A stretch of DNA of 64,000 bases from Xenophilus arseniciresistens. GTDB taxonomy: Bacteria; Pseudomonadota; Gammaproteobacteria; Burkholderiales; Burkholderiaceae_C. A program made the translations under genes and the position numbers. Under the pieces are notes generated by a model. That model did not search any database. It was not told the origin of the DNA and worked only from the letters and a program-made list of their open reading frames with translations. The stretch lies in NCBI RefSeq assembly GCF_028023875.1, contig NZ_JAQIPB010000001.1, forward strand, positions 1 to 64,000, written 5' to 3'. Below, piece after piece: positions 1 through 8,446 of the stretch. Within the stretch, counting starts at the first letter, position 1; each line of letters opens with the position of its first letter.

Positions 1-99
<99 letters not shown>

Positions 100-115
100 C
101 TCGGAAGACGGTTAC

Positions 116-637
116 TCAGAGCCTGTCGATGCGCTGGCCGGAGACGGCGTGCAGCTGGGCCGCGCTCACGCGCTGCGGCGCGATTTCGGCCAGCGGCAGC
201 AGCACGAAGGCGCGCTCGTCCATGCGCGGATGCGGCACGGTGAGCGCGGGTGTTTCCAGCCGGCTGTCGCCATAGAGCAGCAGGTCCAGGTCCAGCGTGC
301 GCGGCGCATTGCGAAAGGGGCGCTCGCGGCCCTCCTCCAGCTCCAGCCGCTGCAGCTCGGCCAGCAGCGCCAGCGGCGCCAGCGCGGTCCGCACCTCGGC
401 CACGGCATTGATGAAATCGGGTCCGCCGGCGTCCACCGGCGCGCTGCGGTACAGGCTGGACTGGCGCAGCAGCCGCGTCTGCGGCAGGCGGCCCAGGGCC
501 TGCAGGCTGCGCCGCACGGTGGCGGCCGCGTCGCCCAGGTTGGCACCCAGGCCGACGAAAGCATGCACGCCCGCCGCGGCGGGCACGGCGGCCTCCGCCA
601 TGGCAGTCATCTGCGTGGCATCGGAATCGGTGGCCAA
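116..637 (-). CDS. folK: 2-amino-4-hydroxy-6-hydroxymethyldihydropteridine pyrophosphokinase
   Basis: HPPK transfers pyrophosphate from ATP to hydroxymethyl-dihydropterin in cytoplasmic folate synthesis. The 173-residue product has the N-terminal GLGANLGD loop and the family signature RNAPRTLDLDLLLYG, whose two Asp residues bind the Mg ions, followed by VPHPRMDERAFVLLPL. Length is normal for the family once an N-terminal extension of about 20 residues is allowed; Met11 or Met14 are alternative starts. It follows pcnB with an 8-bp gap on the same strand, so the two are probably cotranscribed, an order common in proteobacteria. The gene lies beside a transposase remnant but looks intact. Confidence 0.95.
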   Translation of the reverse strand: MATDSDATQMTAMAEAAVPAAAGVHAFVGLGANLGDAAATVRRSLQALGRLPQTRLLRQSSLYRSAPVDAGGPDFINAVAEVRTALAPLALLAELQRLELEEGRERPFRNAPRTLDLDLLLYGDSRLETPALTVPHPRMDERAFVLLPLAEIAPQRVSAAQLHAVSGQRIDRL

Positions 638-645
638 GACCCTGC

Positions 646-2280
646 TCAGTCGCCTGCGGCGGCCTGGCCGCCCGCGCTGCCACCACCGTCCCCGCCGCCG
701 CCGGTGCGCGGCTTGCGCCGACGGCGGCGTTTGCGCGGTGCCGCCGCCTGGTCGCCGGCCGATGCATCGGGCGGCAGCTCGGGCGCGCCCCGCTCTGCGG
801 CCACGTCATCGGCCGGCGCCTCGACGGCCCGCGGCGCGCGCCTGGGTGCGCGCTGGTGCACGCGCGGGCCGCCTCCGCCCTTCTGGCCCTGGCGCTGCTC
901 GGCGCGCACCTGGTCCATCAGGTCCTGGCGGCGCAGGTCGTCGGCCGTGCTGAACTCCTGCCACCATTCGGCGATCGCCTCGCCCAGCTCGCCCACGTCG
1001 GCGCGCAGGCGCATGAAGTCGAAGCCCGCCCTGAAGCGCGCCTGCTCCACCAGGCCATAGGGCGTGCTGCCGCTGCGCTTTTCAAAGCGCGGCTGCATCA
1101 TCCAGATCTCGCGCATGTCGGCGCCCAGCTTGCCGCGGCCCGAGACATCGCCGATGCGTGACTCGAAGACCTCGTCGATGGCGTCCTGCAGCGCGGGGAA
1201 GGGCGGCATGGCGCGCTGGCCGCCGGGGCCATCCTGCATGCGCTGCTGCCAGCCCTGGCGCACGTCGTTCCAGAGCACGCAGGCCAGCAGGAAGCTCGCG
1301 GCCACGGGCTTGCCCTCGGCCACGCGGCGGTCGGTGTCCTGCAAAGCCGCCTTCACGAAGGGCAGGTCGGCGCGCTCGACCACCACGTCCAGCAGCGGGT
1401 AGATGCCCGTGGACAGGCCCAGCGCCCGCAGCTGCGCGATGGTGGCCACCGCATGGCCGGTCTGCAGCAGCTTGAGCATCTCGTCGAACAGGCGGCTTTG
1501 CGGCACGTCGGCCAGCAGCCTGGCGGACTCGACCAGCGGCGCCGCGGTCTTGGCCTCGAGCTTGAAGCCCAGCGCCGCCAGCTTGGCCGAAAAGCGGATC
1601 GCGCGGATCACGCGCACCGGGTCTTCGCGGTAGCGCGTGACCGGGTCGCCGATCATGCGCAGCGTGAGCTTCTTCGCGTCGCGGATGCCGTGGTGGTAGT
1701 CCACCACCAGCTCACGCTCGGGGTCGTAGTACATGGCGTTGACGCTGAAGTCGCGCCGCGCCGCATCCTCGTCCTGTGGGCCCCACACGTTGTCTCGCAG
1801 CACGCGGCCGCTGGCGTCCACCGCATGGGTCATGGCGGCCAGTTCGCTCTTGCTGGTGCGCTCGTTGCCCTTGACCTGGCCGGCCGGCGCGGCGTTGTCC
1901 ATGTAGGCGCGGAAGGTCGAGACCTCGATCACCTCGTGCTCGCGCCCGCGGCCGAAGACCACGTGCACGATGCGGAAGCGCCGGCCGATGATGAAGGCGC
2001 GGCGGAACAGCCCCTTGACCTGCTCGGGCGTGGCATTGGTGGCCACGTCGAAGTCCTTGGGCTTGAGGCCCAGCAGCAGGTCGCGCACCGCGCCGCCCAC
2101 GATGTAGGCCTCGTAGCCCGCCTGCTGCAGGGTGGCCACCACGTTCTTGGCCCGCTCGTCCACCAGCGCGGGGTTGATGCCGTGCACGCTGACGTCCACT
2201 TCCTGGCGCTTGCCAAAGCGGTTCTTGCGGGCGCCGCCTTCGGCCTTGCCCAGCAGCTTGTCGATGAGTGTCTTGATCAT
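646..2280 (-). CDS. pcnB: poly(A) polymerase I
   Basis: PcnB adds 3' poly(A) tails to RNA and so promotes RNA decay. The 544-residue product has the class II nucleotidyltransferase signature: IVGGAVRDLLLG around residues 60-71, then the metal-binding DFD at 76-78, and DFSVNAMYYD further on as the second part of the active site. The RNA-binding helical domain follows. The last ~90 residues are low complexity, with a basic run RKRRRRRKPR and glycine-rich repeats, probably an RNA-binding tail as in other beta-proteobacterial PcnB proteins. Lack of CCA-adding hallmarks was not tested, but length, tail and the folK neighbour favour PcnB. It sits 36 bp downstream of hda and 8 bp upstream of folK. 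Confidence 0.94.
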   Translation of the reverse strand: MIKTLIDKLLGKAEGGARKNRFGKRQEVDVSVHGINPALVDERAKNVVATLQQAGYEAYIVGGAVRDLLLGLKPKDFDVATNATPEQVKGLFRRAFIIGRRFRIVHVVFGRGREHEVIEVSTFRAYMDNAAPAGQVKGNERTSKSELAAMTHAVDASGRVLRDNVWGPQDEDAARRDFSVNAMYYDPERELVVDYHHGIRDAKKLTLRMIGDPVTRYREDPVRVIRAIRFSAKLAALGFKLEAKTAAPLVESARLLADVPQSRLFDEMLKLLQTGHAVATIAQLRALGLSTGIYPLLDVVVERADLPFVKAALQDTDRRVAEGKPVAASFLLACVLWNDVRQGWQQRMQDGPGGQRAMPPFPALQDAIDEVFESRIGDVSGRGKLGADMREIWMMQPRFEKRSGSTPYGLVEQARFRAGFDFMRLRADVGELGEAIAEWWQEFSTADDLRRQDLMDQVRAEQRQGQKGGGGPRVHQRAPRRAPRAVEAPADDVAAERGAPELPPDASAGDQAAAPRKRRRRRKPRTGGGGDGGGSAGGQAAAGD

Positions 2281-2316
2281 TGCTTGTTGGTTGCGGAAGC
2301 GCCGGGCGCCTCCTCG

Positions 2317-3006
2317 TCATTCGTTTTCGAGCATGGCGCGCACCAGCGGAATGGTCAGCGCGCGCTGGGTGCGCATGGCGTAGCCGTCCAGGTGGTCCAG
2401 CAGTTGCATCAGGCTGCCCAGGTCGCGGCTGAAGCGGTGCAGCACATAGTCGATGACCTCCTCGGGCAGCACCAGCCCGCGGGCGTCGGCCGACTTGCGC
2501 AGCACCGCGCGGCGGGCCGTCTCGTCCAGCAGGTGCAGCTGGAACACATGGCCCCAGCCCAGGCGCGTGCGCAGGTCCTCGCGCAGCGGCAGGTCGGCCG
2601 GCGGCAGCGTGCCCGCCGCCACCACGCCGCGCCCCAGCGTCTGCGCATGGATGAACCAGTTGAAGGCCGCATGCTGCTGCACCGGCGAGTAGTGCTGCAC
2701 GTCGTCCATCATGACCGCGCCCCAGCGCTCGTCAAAGGGCGGCGGCTCGCCCATGCCCGGGTGCAGCCAGCCCACCAGCGCCCCCTGCTCGCGCAGCGCG
2801 GCGCGCACCGATTCGAGCAGGTGGCTCTTGCCGGTGCCTTCCTCGCCCCAAAGGTAGGTGGGCACGGGTGAATGCAGCGCGGGTTCGGCGCCATGGCCCA
2901 CCCACAGCTTCAGGTGCTCCAGCGCCGCCGCGTTCTTCGGCCCGGCAATGAAGCTCGCAAGGCTCGGCCCGGTCTGAAGACCGATGTCGAGCGCGAGCTG
3001 CTTCAT
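2317..3006 (-). CDS. hda: DnaA regulatory inactivator Hda
   Basis: Hda is a DnaA-related AAA+ protein that, with the sliding clamp, stimulates ATP hydrolysis by DnaA and limits re-initiation. From the ATG at 3006 the product is 229 residues and starts MKQLALDIG, which contains the QL-x-L-like clamp-binding segment expected at the N terminus. A Walker A-like loop [12 protein letters not shown] and a Walker B-like MMDDVQHY are visible. A TTG four codons upstream is also possible, but homologues start at this Met. It is the first gene of the minus-strand hda-pcnB-folK run and is divergent from purM; the 341-bp gap between them holds the long palindrome at 3079-3247. Confidence 0.93.
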   Translation of the reverse strand: MKQLALDIGLQTGPSLASFIAGPKNAAALEHLKLWVGHGAEPALHSPVPTYLWGEEGTGKSHLLESVRAALREQGALVGWLHPGMGEPPPFDERWGAVMMDDVQHYSPVQQHAAFNWFIHAQTLGRGVVAAGTLPPADLPLREDLRTRLGWGHVFQLHLLDETARRAVLRKSADARGLVLPEEVIDYVLHRFSRDLGSLMQLLDHLDGYAMRTQRALTIPLVRAMLENE

Positions 3007-3078
3007 GGACACGAGCAAGAGGACGGGAATTGGGCAAGGCCCGAAATGGATTGGCCGCGGGCGGCGGTTGGGCGACCC

Positions 3079-3247
3079 TTCAGGATGCTCTTCATGAATC
3101 GAGCGTCCAGTGGGCGCTGCGGATCGGGATGGGCTGCGAGGCGCAAAGCGCAGGAATAGCCATCGCTATTGCGAGCATTTGCAACGAAGCAGATCACCCG
3201 AGCCCGCAGATGCACACGGCGCGAGGATTCGTGAAGAGCATCCTAAA
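3079..3247. repeat. Long imperfect palindrome, copy 1 of a dispersed element
   Basis: This ~169-bp stretch reads as one long hairpin. The outermost ~22 bases of the left arm (from 3079) match the reverse complement of the right arm at about 20 of 22 positions. The middle pairs imperfectly, and the tip is a perfect AATAGC/GCTATT stem around a CATC loop (3155-3170). The central 50 bp (3138-3187) recur at 27720-27769 with 43 of 50 identities. The element fills half of the hda-purM gap; the rest of that gap shows nothing clear except room for the two divergent promoters. It is probably a non-autonomous palindromic repeat; it contains no gene. Confidence 0.8.
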
Positions 3248-3347
3248 ATCGCCGCGGAATTCTATCGGCCCGCTCCCGACCGCCCCGGCGGCCTCACGCG
3301 GCGCCCTTCTTCATCACCTTGCCTCTCGCTTCCTGCCTGCCCTGCCC

Positions 3348-4388
3348 ATGACCTCGCCCTCCTCCACCCCCCTGAGCTACAAGGACGCCGGCGTCGACAT
3401 CGACGCGGGCGACGCGCTGGTCGATCGCATCAAGCCCCTGGCCAAGAAAACCATGCGCGAGGGCGTGCTGGCCGGCATCGGCGGCTTCGGCGCGCTGTTC
3501 GAAGTGCCCAAGCGCTACCAGGAACCCGTGCTCGTGTCGGGCACCGATGGCGTGGGCACCAAGCTCAAGCTGGCCTTCGAATGGAACATGCACGACACCG
3601 TGGGCATCGACCTGGTGGCCATGAGCGTCAACGACGTGCTGGTGCAGGGCGCCGAGCCGCTGTTCTTCCTGGACTACTTCGCCTGCGGCAAGCTCGACGT
3701 GGACACGGCCGCGGCCGTGGTCGGCGGCATCGCCCGCGGCTGCGAGCTGTCGGGCTGCGCACTGATCGGCGGCGAAACGGCCGAGATGCCCGGCATGTAC
3801 CCCGCGGGCGAATACGACCTGGCGGGCTTTGCCGTCGGCGCCGTTGAAAAGTCCAAGATCCTCACGGGCCAGAACGTCAAGACCGGCGACGTGGTGCTGG
3901 GCCTGGCCTCGCACGGCGTGCATTCCAACGGCTTCTCGCTGGTGCGCAAGGTGATCGAACGCGCTGGCGCCGACCTGCCCGCCACGCTGGACGGCAAGCC
4001 CTTCCGCGAAGCCGTGATGGCGCCCACGCGCCTGTACGTCAAGCCCGTGCTGGCGGCCCTTGCAAAGCACCCGATCAAGGCGCTGGCCCACATCACCGGC
4101 GGCGGCCTGCTCGAGAACATCCCGCGCGTGCTGCCCGAAGGCATGGCCGCACACCTGAAGGCCGGCAGCTGGCCGCAGACCGAATTGTTCGCCTGGCTGC
4201 AGAAGGTGGCCGCGATTGACGACGTGGAGATGAACCGCACCTTCAACAACGGCATCGGCATGGTGGTGGTCATCGCCGCCGACCAGGCCGCCGCCTGCGC
4301 CGCCACGCTGCGCGAGCTGGGCGAGACGGTGTACGAGATCGGCGCCATCGCGCCGCGCGGCGACGGCGCCGCCGTGCAGGTGGGCTGA
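3348..4388 (+). CDS. purM: phosphoribosylformylglycinamidine cyclo-ligase (AIR synthetase)
   Basis: PurM closes the imidazole ring of FGAM with ATP to give AIR, the fifth step of purine synthesis, in the cytoplasm. The 346-residue product begins [21 protein letters not shown] and contains the ATP-binding segments [30 protein letters not shown] and [12 protein letters not shown], plus [16 protein letters not shown] and FNNGIGM. Length equals the usual ~345. The frame is open much further upstream, but that part covers the palindromic repeat and does not resemble PurM. A PerM-type permease gene follows after 41 bp, an arrangement that is common in beta-proteobacteria. Confidence 0.97.
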   Translation: MTSPSSTPLSYKDAGVDIDAGDALVDRIKPLAKKTMREGVLAGIGGFGALFEVPKRYQEPVLVSGTDGVGTKLKLAFEWNMHDTVGIDLVAMSVNDVLVQGAEPLFFLDYFACGKLDVDTAAAVVGGIARGCELSGCALIGGETAEMPGMYPAGEYDLAGFAVGAVEKSKILTGQNVKTGDVVLGLASHGVHSNGFSLVRKVIERAGADLPATLDGKPFREAVMAPTRLYVKPVLAALAKHPIKALAHITGGGLLENIPRVLPEGMAAHLKAGSWPQTELFAWLQKVAAIDDVEMNRTFNNGIGMVVVIAADQAAACAATLRELGETVYEIGAIAPRGDGAAVQVG

Positions 4389-4429
4389 GCCCCCGGCGAC
4401 CGAACGCACCGCCCGCCCGGCCGCCACGC

Positions 4430-5560
4430 ATGCACGACCGCCCCGCGCACCACCTGCCCAGCGCACCCGCCCCTCTCGCCGCCCCGCCCATGCCCGTGCT
4501 CGGGCCGCCGGCCTCGCTGGGCGTGATGATCGCCAGCTACGTCCTGATGGGCGCCGCCCTGATGGGCGTGATGCTGAGCCATCTGCTGGTGGGCCTGCTG
4601 GCCGTTTGCGTGGGCTTCCTGGCCACGCGCACCTTCGTTCGAATGATGGTGCGGCTGGCGCACCGGCTGCTCGGGCGCCTGTACCCGCATGACGCCAACG
4701 GGCAGCTGCCCCGCCGCATCGAGGCCATCATCCAGGCGCTCACGATCATCCTGGTCATCGTGGCGCCGCTGGTGCTGCTGGGCGTGGGCATTTCGCAGGC
4801 GCGCGAATACATCGTCGATGCGCCGCAGCAGTACCGCGAGCTGCTCGACTACGTGGCGCGCACCATCCTCGAGCTGCGCCAGAAGCTGCCGCCCGACCTG
4901 GCCAGCTCGCTGCCGGCCGCGGCCGGCGAAGTGCAGCACATGGTGGCCAACTACCTGCGCACGCAGGCCGGCTCGCTGGCGCTGGCCGGCCGCGCCTGGC
5001 TGGCGGGCCTGCTGTTCGCCTACGTGGGCCTGATCGTGGGCGGCCTGGCCGCGGTGGCGCGCGCACCCGCCATCCGCCAGCCGCTGGCGGCGCAGATGCA
5101 CCAGCGCATCACCACCTTCGGGCAGGCCTTCCGCCAGATCGTGGCGGCGCAGTTCTGGATCGCCAGCTTCAACACCACGCTGACGGCCGTGTTCCTGCTG
5201 TTCGTGCTGCCGCACTGGAACCTGCAGCTGCCCTATACGCCGGCGCTGATCACGCTGACCTTCATCGCCGGGCTGATCCCCATCGTGGGCAACCTGCTGT
5301 GCAACGTGGTGATCACGCTGGTGGGGCTGTCGGTCTCGCCGCTCACGGCCGCCGCCTGCCTGGCCTTCCTGATCCTGATCCACAAGGCCGAATACGCCAT
5401 CAACGCCAAGGTGGTGGGCAGCCGCACTCACATCGCGGTGTGGGAGCTGCTGGCCGTGATGTTCGCGGCCGAGGCCGTGTTCGGCCCCGCGGGCCTGGTG
5501 GCGGCGCCGCTGTTCTACGCCTACCTCAAGAAGGAGCTGCAGGCGGCAGGGCTCGTCTGA
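4430..5560 (+). CDS. AI-2E family transporter (PerM-type permease)
   Basis: This is a 376-residue inner-membrane protein of the PerM/AI-2E exporter family, with about seven to eight hydrophobic segments. It has an N-terminal pair of helices, a hydrophilic central region of ~80 residues (about 120-200), and a C-terminal membrane block containing LIPIVGNLLCNVVI and the family-typical ending with VFGPAGLVAAPLFYAYLKKEL. Substrate is unknown; the family name does not prove autoinducer-2 export. Met21 is a possible later start. It lies 41 bp after purM and 11 bp before the radical-SAM gene, so it is probably part of one operon. A second, more distant family member is at 43876-44970. Confidence 0.85.
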   Translation: MHDRPAHHLPSAPAPLAAPPMPVLGPPASLGVMIASYVLMGAALMGVMLSHLLVGLLAVCVGFLATRTFVRMMVRLAHRLLGRLYPHDANGQLPRRIEAIIQALTIILVIVAPLVLLGVGISQAREYIVDAPQQYRELLDYVARTILELRQKLPPDLASSLPAAAGEVQHMVANYLRTQAGSLALAGRAWLAGLLFAYVGLIVGGLAAVARAPAIRQPLAAQMHQRITTFGQAFRQIVAAQFWIASFNTTLTAVFLLFVLPHWNLQLPYTPALITLTFIAGLIPIVGNLLCNVVITLVGLSVSPLTAAACLAFLILIHKAEYAINAKVVGSRTHIAVWELLAVMFAAEAVFGPAGLVAAPLFYAYLKKELQAAGLV

Positions 5561-5571
5561 GCCCGCCAGCC

Positions 5572-6711
5572 ATGGCCCTGCCCCTTGCGCCCTCGCAGCC
5601 CCTGGCGGCTGCGCACGATGACGATGAGGAAGAAGCCGCGCTGCTGGCGCTGCTGCGGCGCCAGGGGCTGCCCACCCTCCAGCGGCTGCCGCCTGCCGAT
5701 GAAGCGGCGCGCTGGCACGCGCTGCAACTTGGTGGCCCGCAGGGCCGCAGGCTGCGGCTGGCGCTGCCGATCACCTTCACGCCCTATGCCTCGGCCCGGC
5801 CCTGCTCGGCGCGCTGCACCTTCTGCTCCGAAAACCTGCGCCCGCTGCGCAGCGTGACGCCCGCGGCGCTGCTGCGGCCGGCGCCGGACTATTTCGATGG
5901 CCTGCAGCGCGCGCTGCACGCGCTGCGCGGCGTGCCGCTGTCCTGGTCGCTGTCGGGCCTGGAAAGCACGGACGACGCCGCCTGGCTGCTGCGCCTGCTG
6001 GCCCACCTGCAAGCCGCGGAAGAAGACGGCATCCCGGTGCAGGAGCGCGTGCTCTACACCAACGGCGCGGGCTTCGCGCAGGCCCAGGGCGCAGCCCTGA
6101 TGGACGCGCTGCAGCGCTTTGGCCTGAGCTGGATCGAACTCTCGCGCCACCACCAGGACGGCGCGCGCAACCAGGCCATCATGCGCTTCAGGCCCGGCGA
6201 GCCCATTGCCGCGCAGCCCTGCTTCGAATCGGTGGCGCAAACGCTGGCCGCGCGCTTTGCGCTGCGCCTGATCTGCCTGGTGCAGCAAGACGGCGTGGAC
6301 AGCCCCGAGGCCGTGGCCGACTACCTGCGCTGGGCTGCGCGCTGCGGCGCCAAGACGGTGATCCTGCGCGAGTTCTCGCGCCTGGACGCCGGCTACCGCG
6401 ACAACGCCACGGCGCGCCACCTGCAGGCGGCGCGCGTGCCCATGGCGCCGCTGCTGCGCGCCTGCCTGGCCGACGCACGGCTGGGCGGGCTCTGGGAGCC
6501 GCTGTCGCTCACGCAGGGCTACTACTTCCAGAACCTGCGCGTGCGCATGCCCGACGGGTTGGAGGTGGTCTTCGAATGGTCCGACTACGCGGCCATGCAC
6601 CAGCGGCATGCCAGTGGCGATGTCTACAAGCTCGTGTACTTCGCCAACGGCCAGCTCTGCGCGGGCTGGGACCCGGCGCACGAGGTGCTGCTGGACACGC
6701 GCCATGGATGA
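5572..6711 (+). CDS. radical SAM protein of unknown function
   Basis: The 379-residue product carries a CxxxCxxC cluster in CSARCTFCSENL (Cys78, Cys82, Cys85), which is expected to hold a [4Fe-4S] cluster and cleave S-adenosylmethionine. SGLEST near residue 128 sits where radical-SAM enzymes bind SAM, and a conserved-looking ELSRHHQDGARNQAIMRFR block lies near the middle. No extra cysteine-rich domain for additional clusters was noticed. The stop overlaps the next gene's start by 8 bp, so the two are probably translationally coupled. The frame is open upstream inside the permease gene; the ATG at 5572 is chosen because it follows that gene's stop. I do not recognise a characterised subfamily; substrate is unknown. 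Confidence 0.8.
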   Translation: MALPLAPSQPLAAAHDDDEEEAALLALLRRQGLPTLQRLPPADEAARWHALQLGGPQGRRLRLALPITFTPYASARPCSARCTFCSENLRPLRSVTPAALLRPAPDYFDGLQRALHALRGVPLSWSLSGLESTDDAAWLLRLLAHLQAAEEDGIPVQERVLYTNGAGFAQAQGAALMDALQRFGLSWIELSRHHQDGARNQAIMRFRPGEPIAAQPCFESVAQTLAARFALRLICLVQQDGVDSPEAVADYLRWAARCGAKTVILREFSRLDAGYRDNATARHLQAARVPMAPLLRACLADARLGGLWEPLSLTQGYYFQNLRVRMPDGLEVVFEWSDYAAMHQRHASGDVYKLVYFANGQLCAGWDPAHEVLLDTRHG

Positions 6712-7750
6712 ACGCAGCTGGATGCGGCTGGACGCCGAGCCTTCGGCGCATGCGCTGCCGCGCGCGCTGGCCGCGCACGACCCGCTGGGCGGGCGCGACA
6801 TCGGCTGGGTCACGCAGATGCAGCCCTTCGTCCGCCACTTCAGCCGGCCCGGCGACACCGTCTTCGACCCCTTCGCGGGTGCCGGCACCACCTTGCTGGC
6901 TGCGCAGCTGGAAGGCCGCCAGGCCCTGGGCTGCGAGGTGGACGCGGGTCGCGTGGCACTGATCGGCCAGCGCTTCGCCCAACTGGGACTGCCGGCGCCG
7001 CCGGTGATCGCAAGTTCCTGCGACCAGCTGGGCGACGAGGCGCTGCCCCGCTTCGACCTGTGCCTGAGCAACGTGCCCTACTTCGGCTGCGACTGGCCCG
7101 GCGAGGCGCAGGCCGGGCAGCTCTATGGCAGCGACAGCTACGCGGCCCACCTGGCCGGCCTGCGCGCCGTGTTCCATCGCGTGGGCCAGCGCCTGCCCGA
7201 GGGCGGCTTCTGCATTGCGATGGTGCAGAACCTGCGCCTGGGCGGACGCATGCTGCCGCTGGCCTTCGACCTGGCCCAGATCCTTGGCAGCCTCTTCGTG
7301 CTGCAGGAAGAGCGCGTGATCGTCTATGAGCGGCCCGGCGCCGCCGGCGCAGCGCTGCCGGCCTTCGACACGCGCACCGACCGCAGCCACGAATACGCCC
7401 TCATCGCGCGCAAGCAGCGCGAGGCCGTGGACCTGCACGCCACGGCCGCGCTGCTGCGGGCCCTGCGCGCCGAAGGCCATGCCTTCACGCTCTTCGGCAG
7501 CTTCGCGCGCTGGCTGGCCGACCCGGCCTCGGCCACGCCCGCGGACGCCGACCTGCGCGTGGCCGCCGACGAAGCCACGCTGGGGCCCCTGCTGGCCGCG
7601 CTGGCCGCGCGCGGCTTTGCGCTGCACAGCTGGGGCGAGCGCGTGCCGCTGCCGCTGGTGATGGCGCCCTGGCGCGGGCGCCACTACTTCCGCGCCACTC
7701 GCGTGGACCGGCAGGGCCGGCGCGTGCAGCTGGATCTTTGCTACGAGTGA
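6704..7750 (+). CDS. DNA methyltransferase-like protein fused to a nucleotidyltransferase-like domain
   Basis: The 348-residue product has two parts. Residues ~40-240 resemble an amino-methyltransferase: VFDPFAGAGTT (motif I, 53-63) for SAM binding and LSNVPYFG (121-128) in the place of the catalytic (N/D/S)PP(Y/F) motif IV, here with Val instead of the first Pro, then SHEYALIARK. Residues ~250-348 resemble a minimal nucleotidyltransferase: GSFARW (265-270), DAD at 281-283 and LDLCYE with Asp344, which would complete an Asp triad. It overlaps the radical-SAM gene by 8 bp. Whether the substrate is DNA, RNA or protein is not known. There is no restriction gene beside it, so a classical restriction partner is unlikely. 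Confidence 0.72.
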   Translation: MDERSWMRLDAEPSAHALPRALAAHDPLGGRDIGWVTQMQPFVRHFSRPGDTVFDPFAGAGTTLLAAQLEGRQALGCEVDAGRVALIGQRFAQLGLPAPPVIASSCDQLGDEALPRFDLCLSNVPYFGCDWPGEAQAGQLYGSDSYAAHLAGLRAVFHRVGQRLPEGGFCIAMVQNLRLGGRMLPLAFDLAQILGSLFVLQEERVIVYERPGAAGAALPAFDTRTDRSHEYALIARKQREAVDLHATAALLRALRAEGHAFTLFGSFARWLADPASATPADADLRVAADEATLGPLLAALAARGFALHSWGERVPLPLVMAPWRGRHYFRATRVDRQGRRVQLDLCYE

Positions 7751-7798
7751 GTGAGACATCAGGGCCGACAGCGCCCTGAATTGATCGAAACTGGCCGC

Positions 7799-8419
7799 AT
7801 GACGCATGAAAGAAGTTTGCAGGTCAGCATCCTTGTGTTCGACGATGTCGAAGCCCTGGACTTTGCCGGCCCCTATGAAGTCTTCACCACGGCCAGTCGC
7901 GTGCAGGCCCGACGCGCGCCGGGCCAGCCACCGGCCTTTGCCGTGTCGCTGGTGGCCCAAAGCCTGGCGCCCGTGCGCGCACGCGCCGGCCTGCGTGTGC
8001 TGCCCGACCATGTGCTGGACGACACGCCGCCCACCGATCTGCTGCTGATCCCCGGTGGCGTGGTCGATGCGGCGCGCCAGTCGCGCCCGCTGCTGGACTG
8101 GATCGCGCGGCTGCACGCCGGCACGCGGCTGACGGCCTCGGTCTGCACCGGCGCCTTCCTGCTGGCCGATGCGGGCGTGCTGCCCGCCGGCCCCTGCACC
8201 ACGCACTGGGAAGACGTGGCCGACCTGCAGGCGCAGTTCCCGCCCTTGCAGGTGCAGCAGGACCCGCGCTGGGTGGCCCAGCCCGCGCGGCGCCTGTACA
8301 CCTCGGCCGGCATCAGCGCGGGCCTGGACCTGAGCCTGCACCTGGTCGGCCAACTGATCAGCTTGGAGCTGGCGCAGGCCACGGCGCGCCAGATGGACTA
8401 CCACTGGCAGGCCGACTGA
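7799..8419 (+). CDS. DJ-1/PfpI family protein (isonitrile hydratase-like)
   Basis: The 206-residue product belongs to the class I glutamine amidotransferase-like DJ-1/PfpI group. It begins with VSILVFDDVEALDFAGPYEVF and has the nucleophile-elbow cysteine in TASVCTGAFLLADAG, then TTHWEDV and YTSAGISAGLD. This pattern resembles isonitrile hydratases and the ligand domains of AraC-type regulators; there is no DNA-binding domain here. The start ATG at 7799 gives MTHERSLQ; the frame is open for 16 further codons upstream. It lies 48 bp after the methyltransferase fusion gene and may belong to the same transcript. Exact substrate unknown. Confidence 0.82.
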   Translation: MTHERSLQVSILVFDDVEALDFAGPYEVFTTASRVQARRAPGQPPAFAVSLVAQSLAPVRARAGLRVLPDHVLDDTPPTDLLLIPGGVVDAARQSRPLLDWIARLHAGTRLTASVCTGAFLLADAGVLPAGPCTTHWEDVADLQAQFPPLQVQQDPRWVAQPARRLYTSAGISAGLDLSLHLVGQLISLELAQATARQMDYHWQAD

Positions 8420-8446
8420 AGATCCGTGCCGGGCGCGGGTTGGGCC

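Noticed and set aside
3030-3347. Upstream extension of PurM
   Set aside because: The open frame here runs through the long palindrome and lacks similarity; PurM homologues start near 3348.
4430-5560. AI-2 signalling link between the AI-2E-family genes and the LuxI/LuxR locus
   Set aside because: The family name comes from one member; most members have no shown role in AI-2, and there is no luxS or lsr gene in the window.
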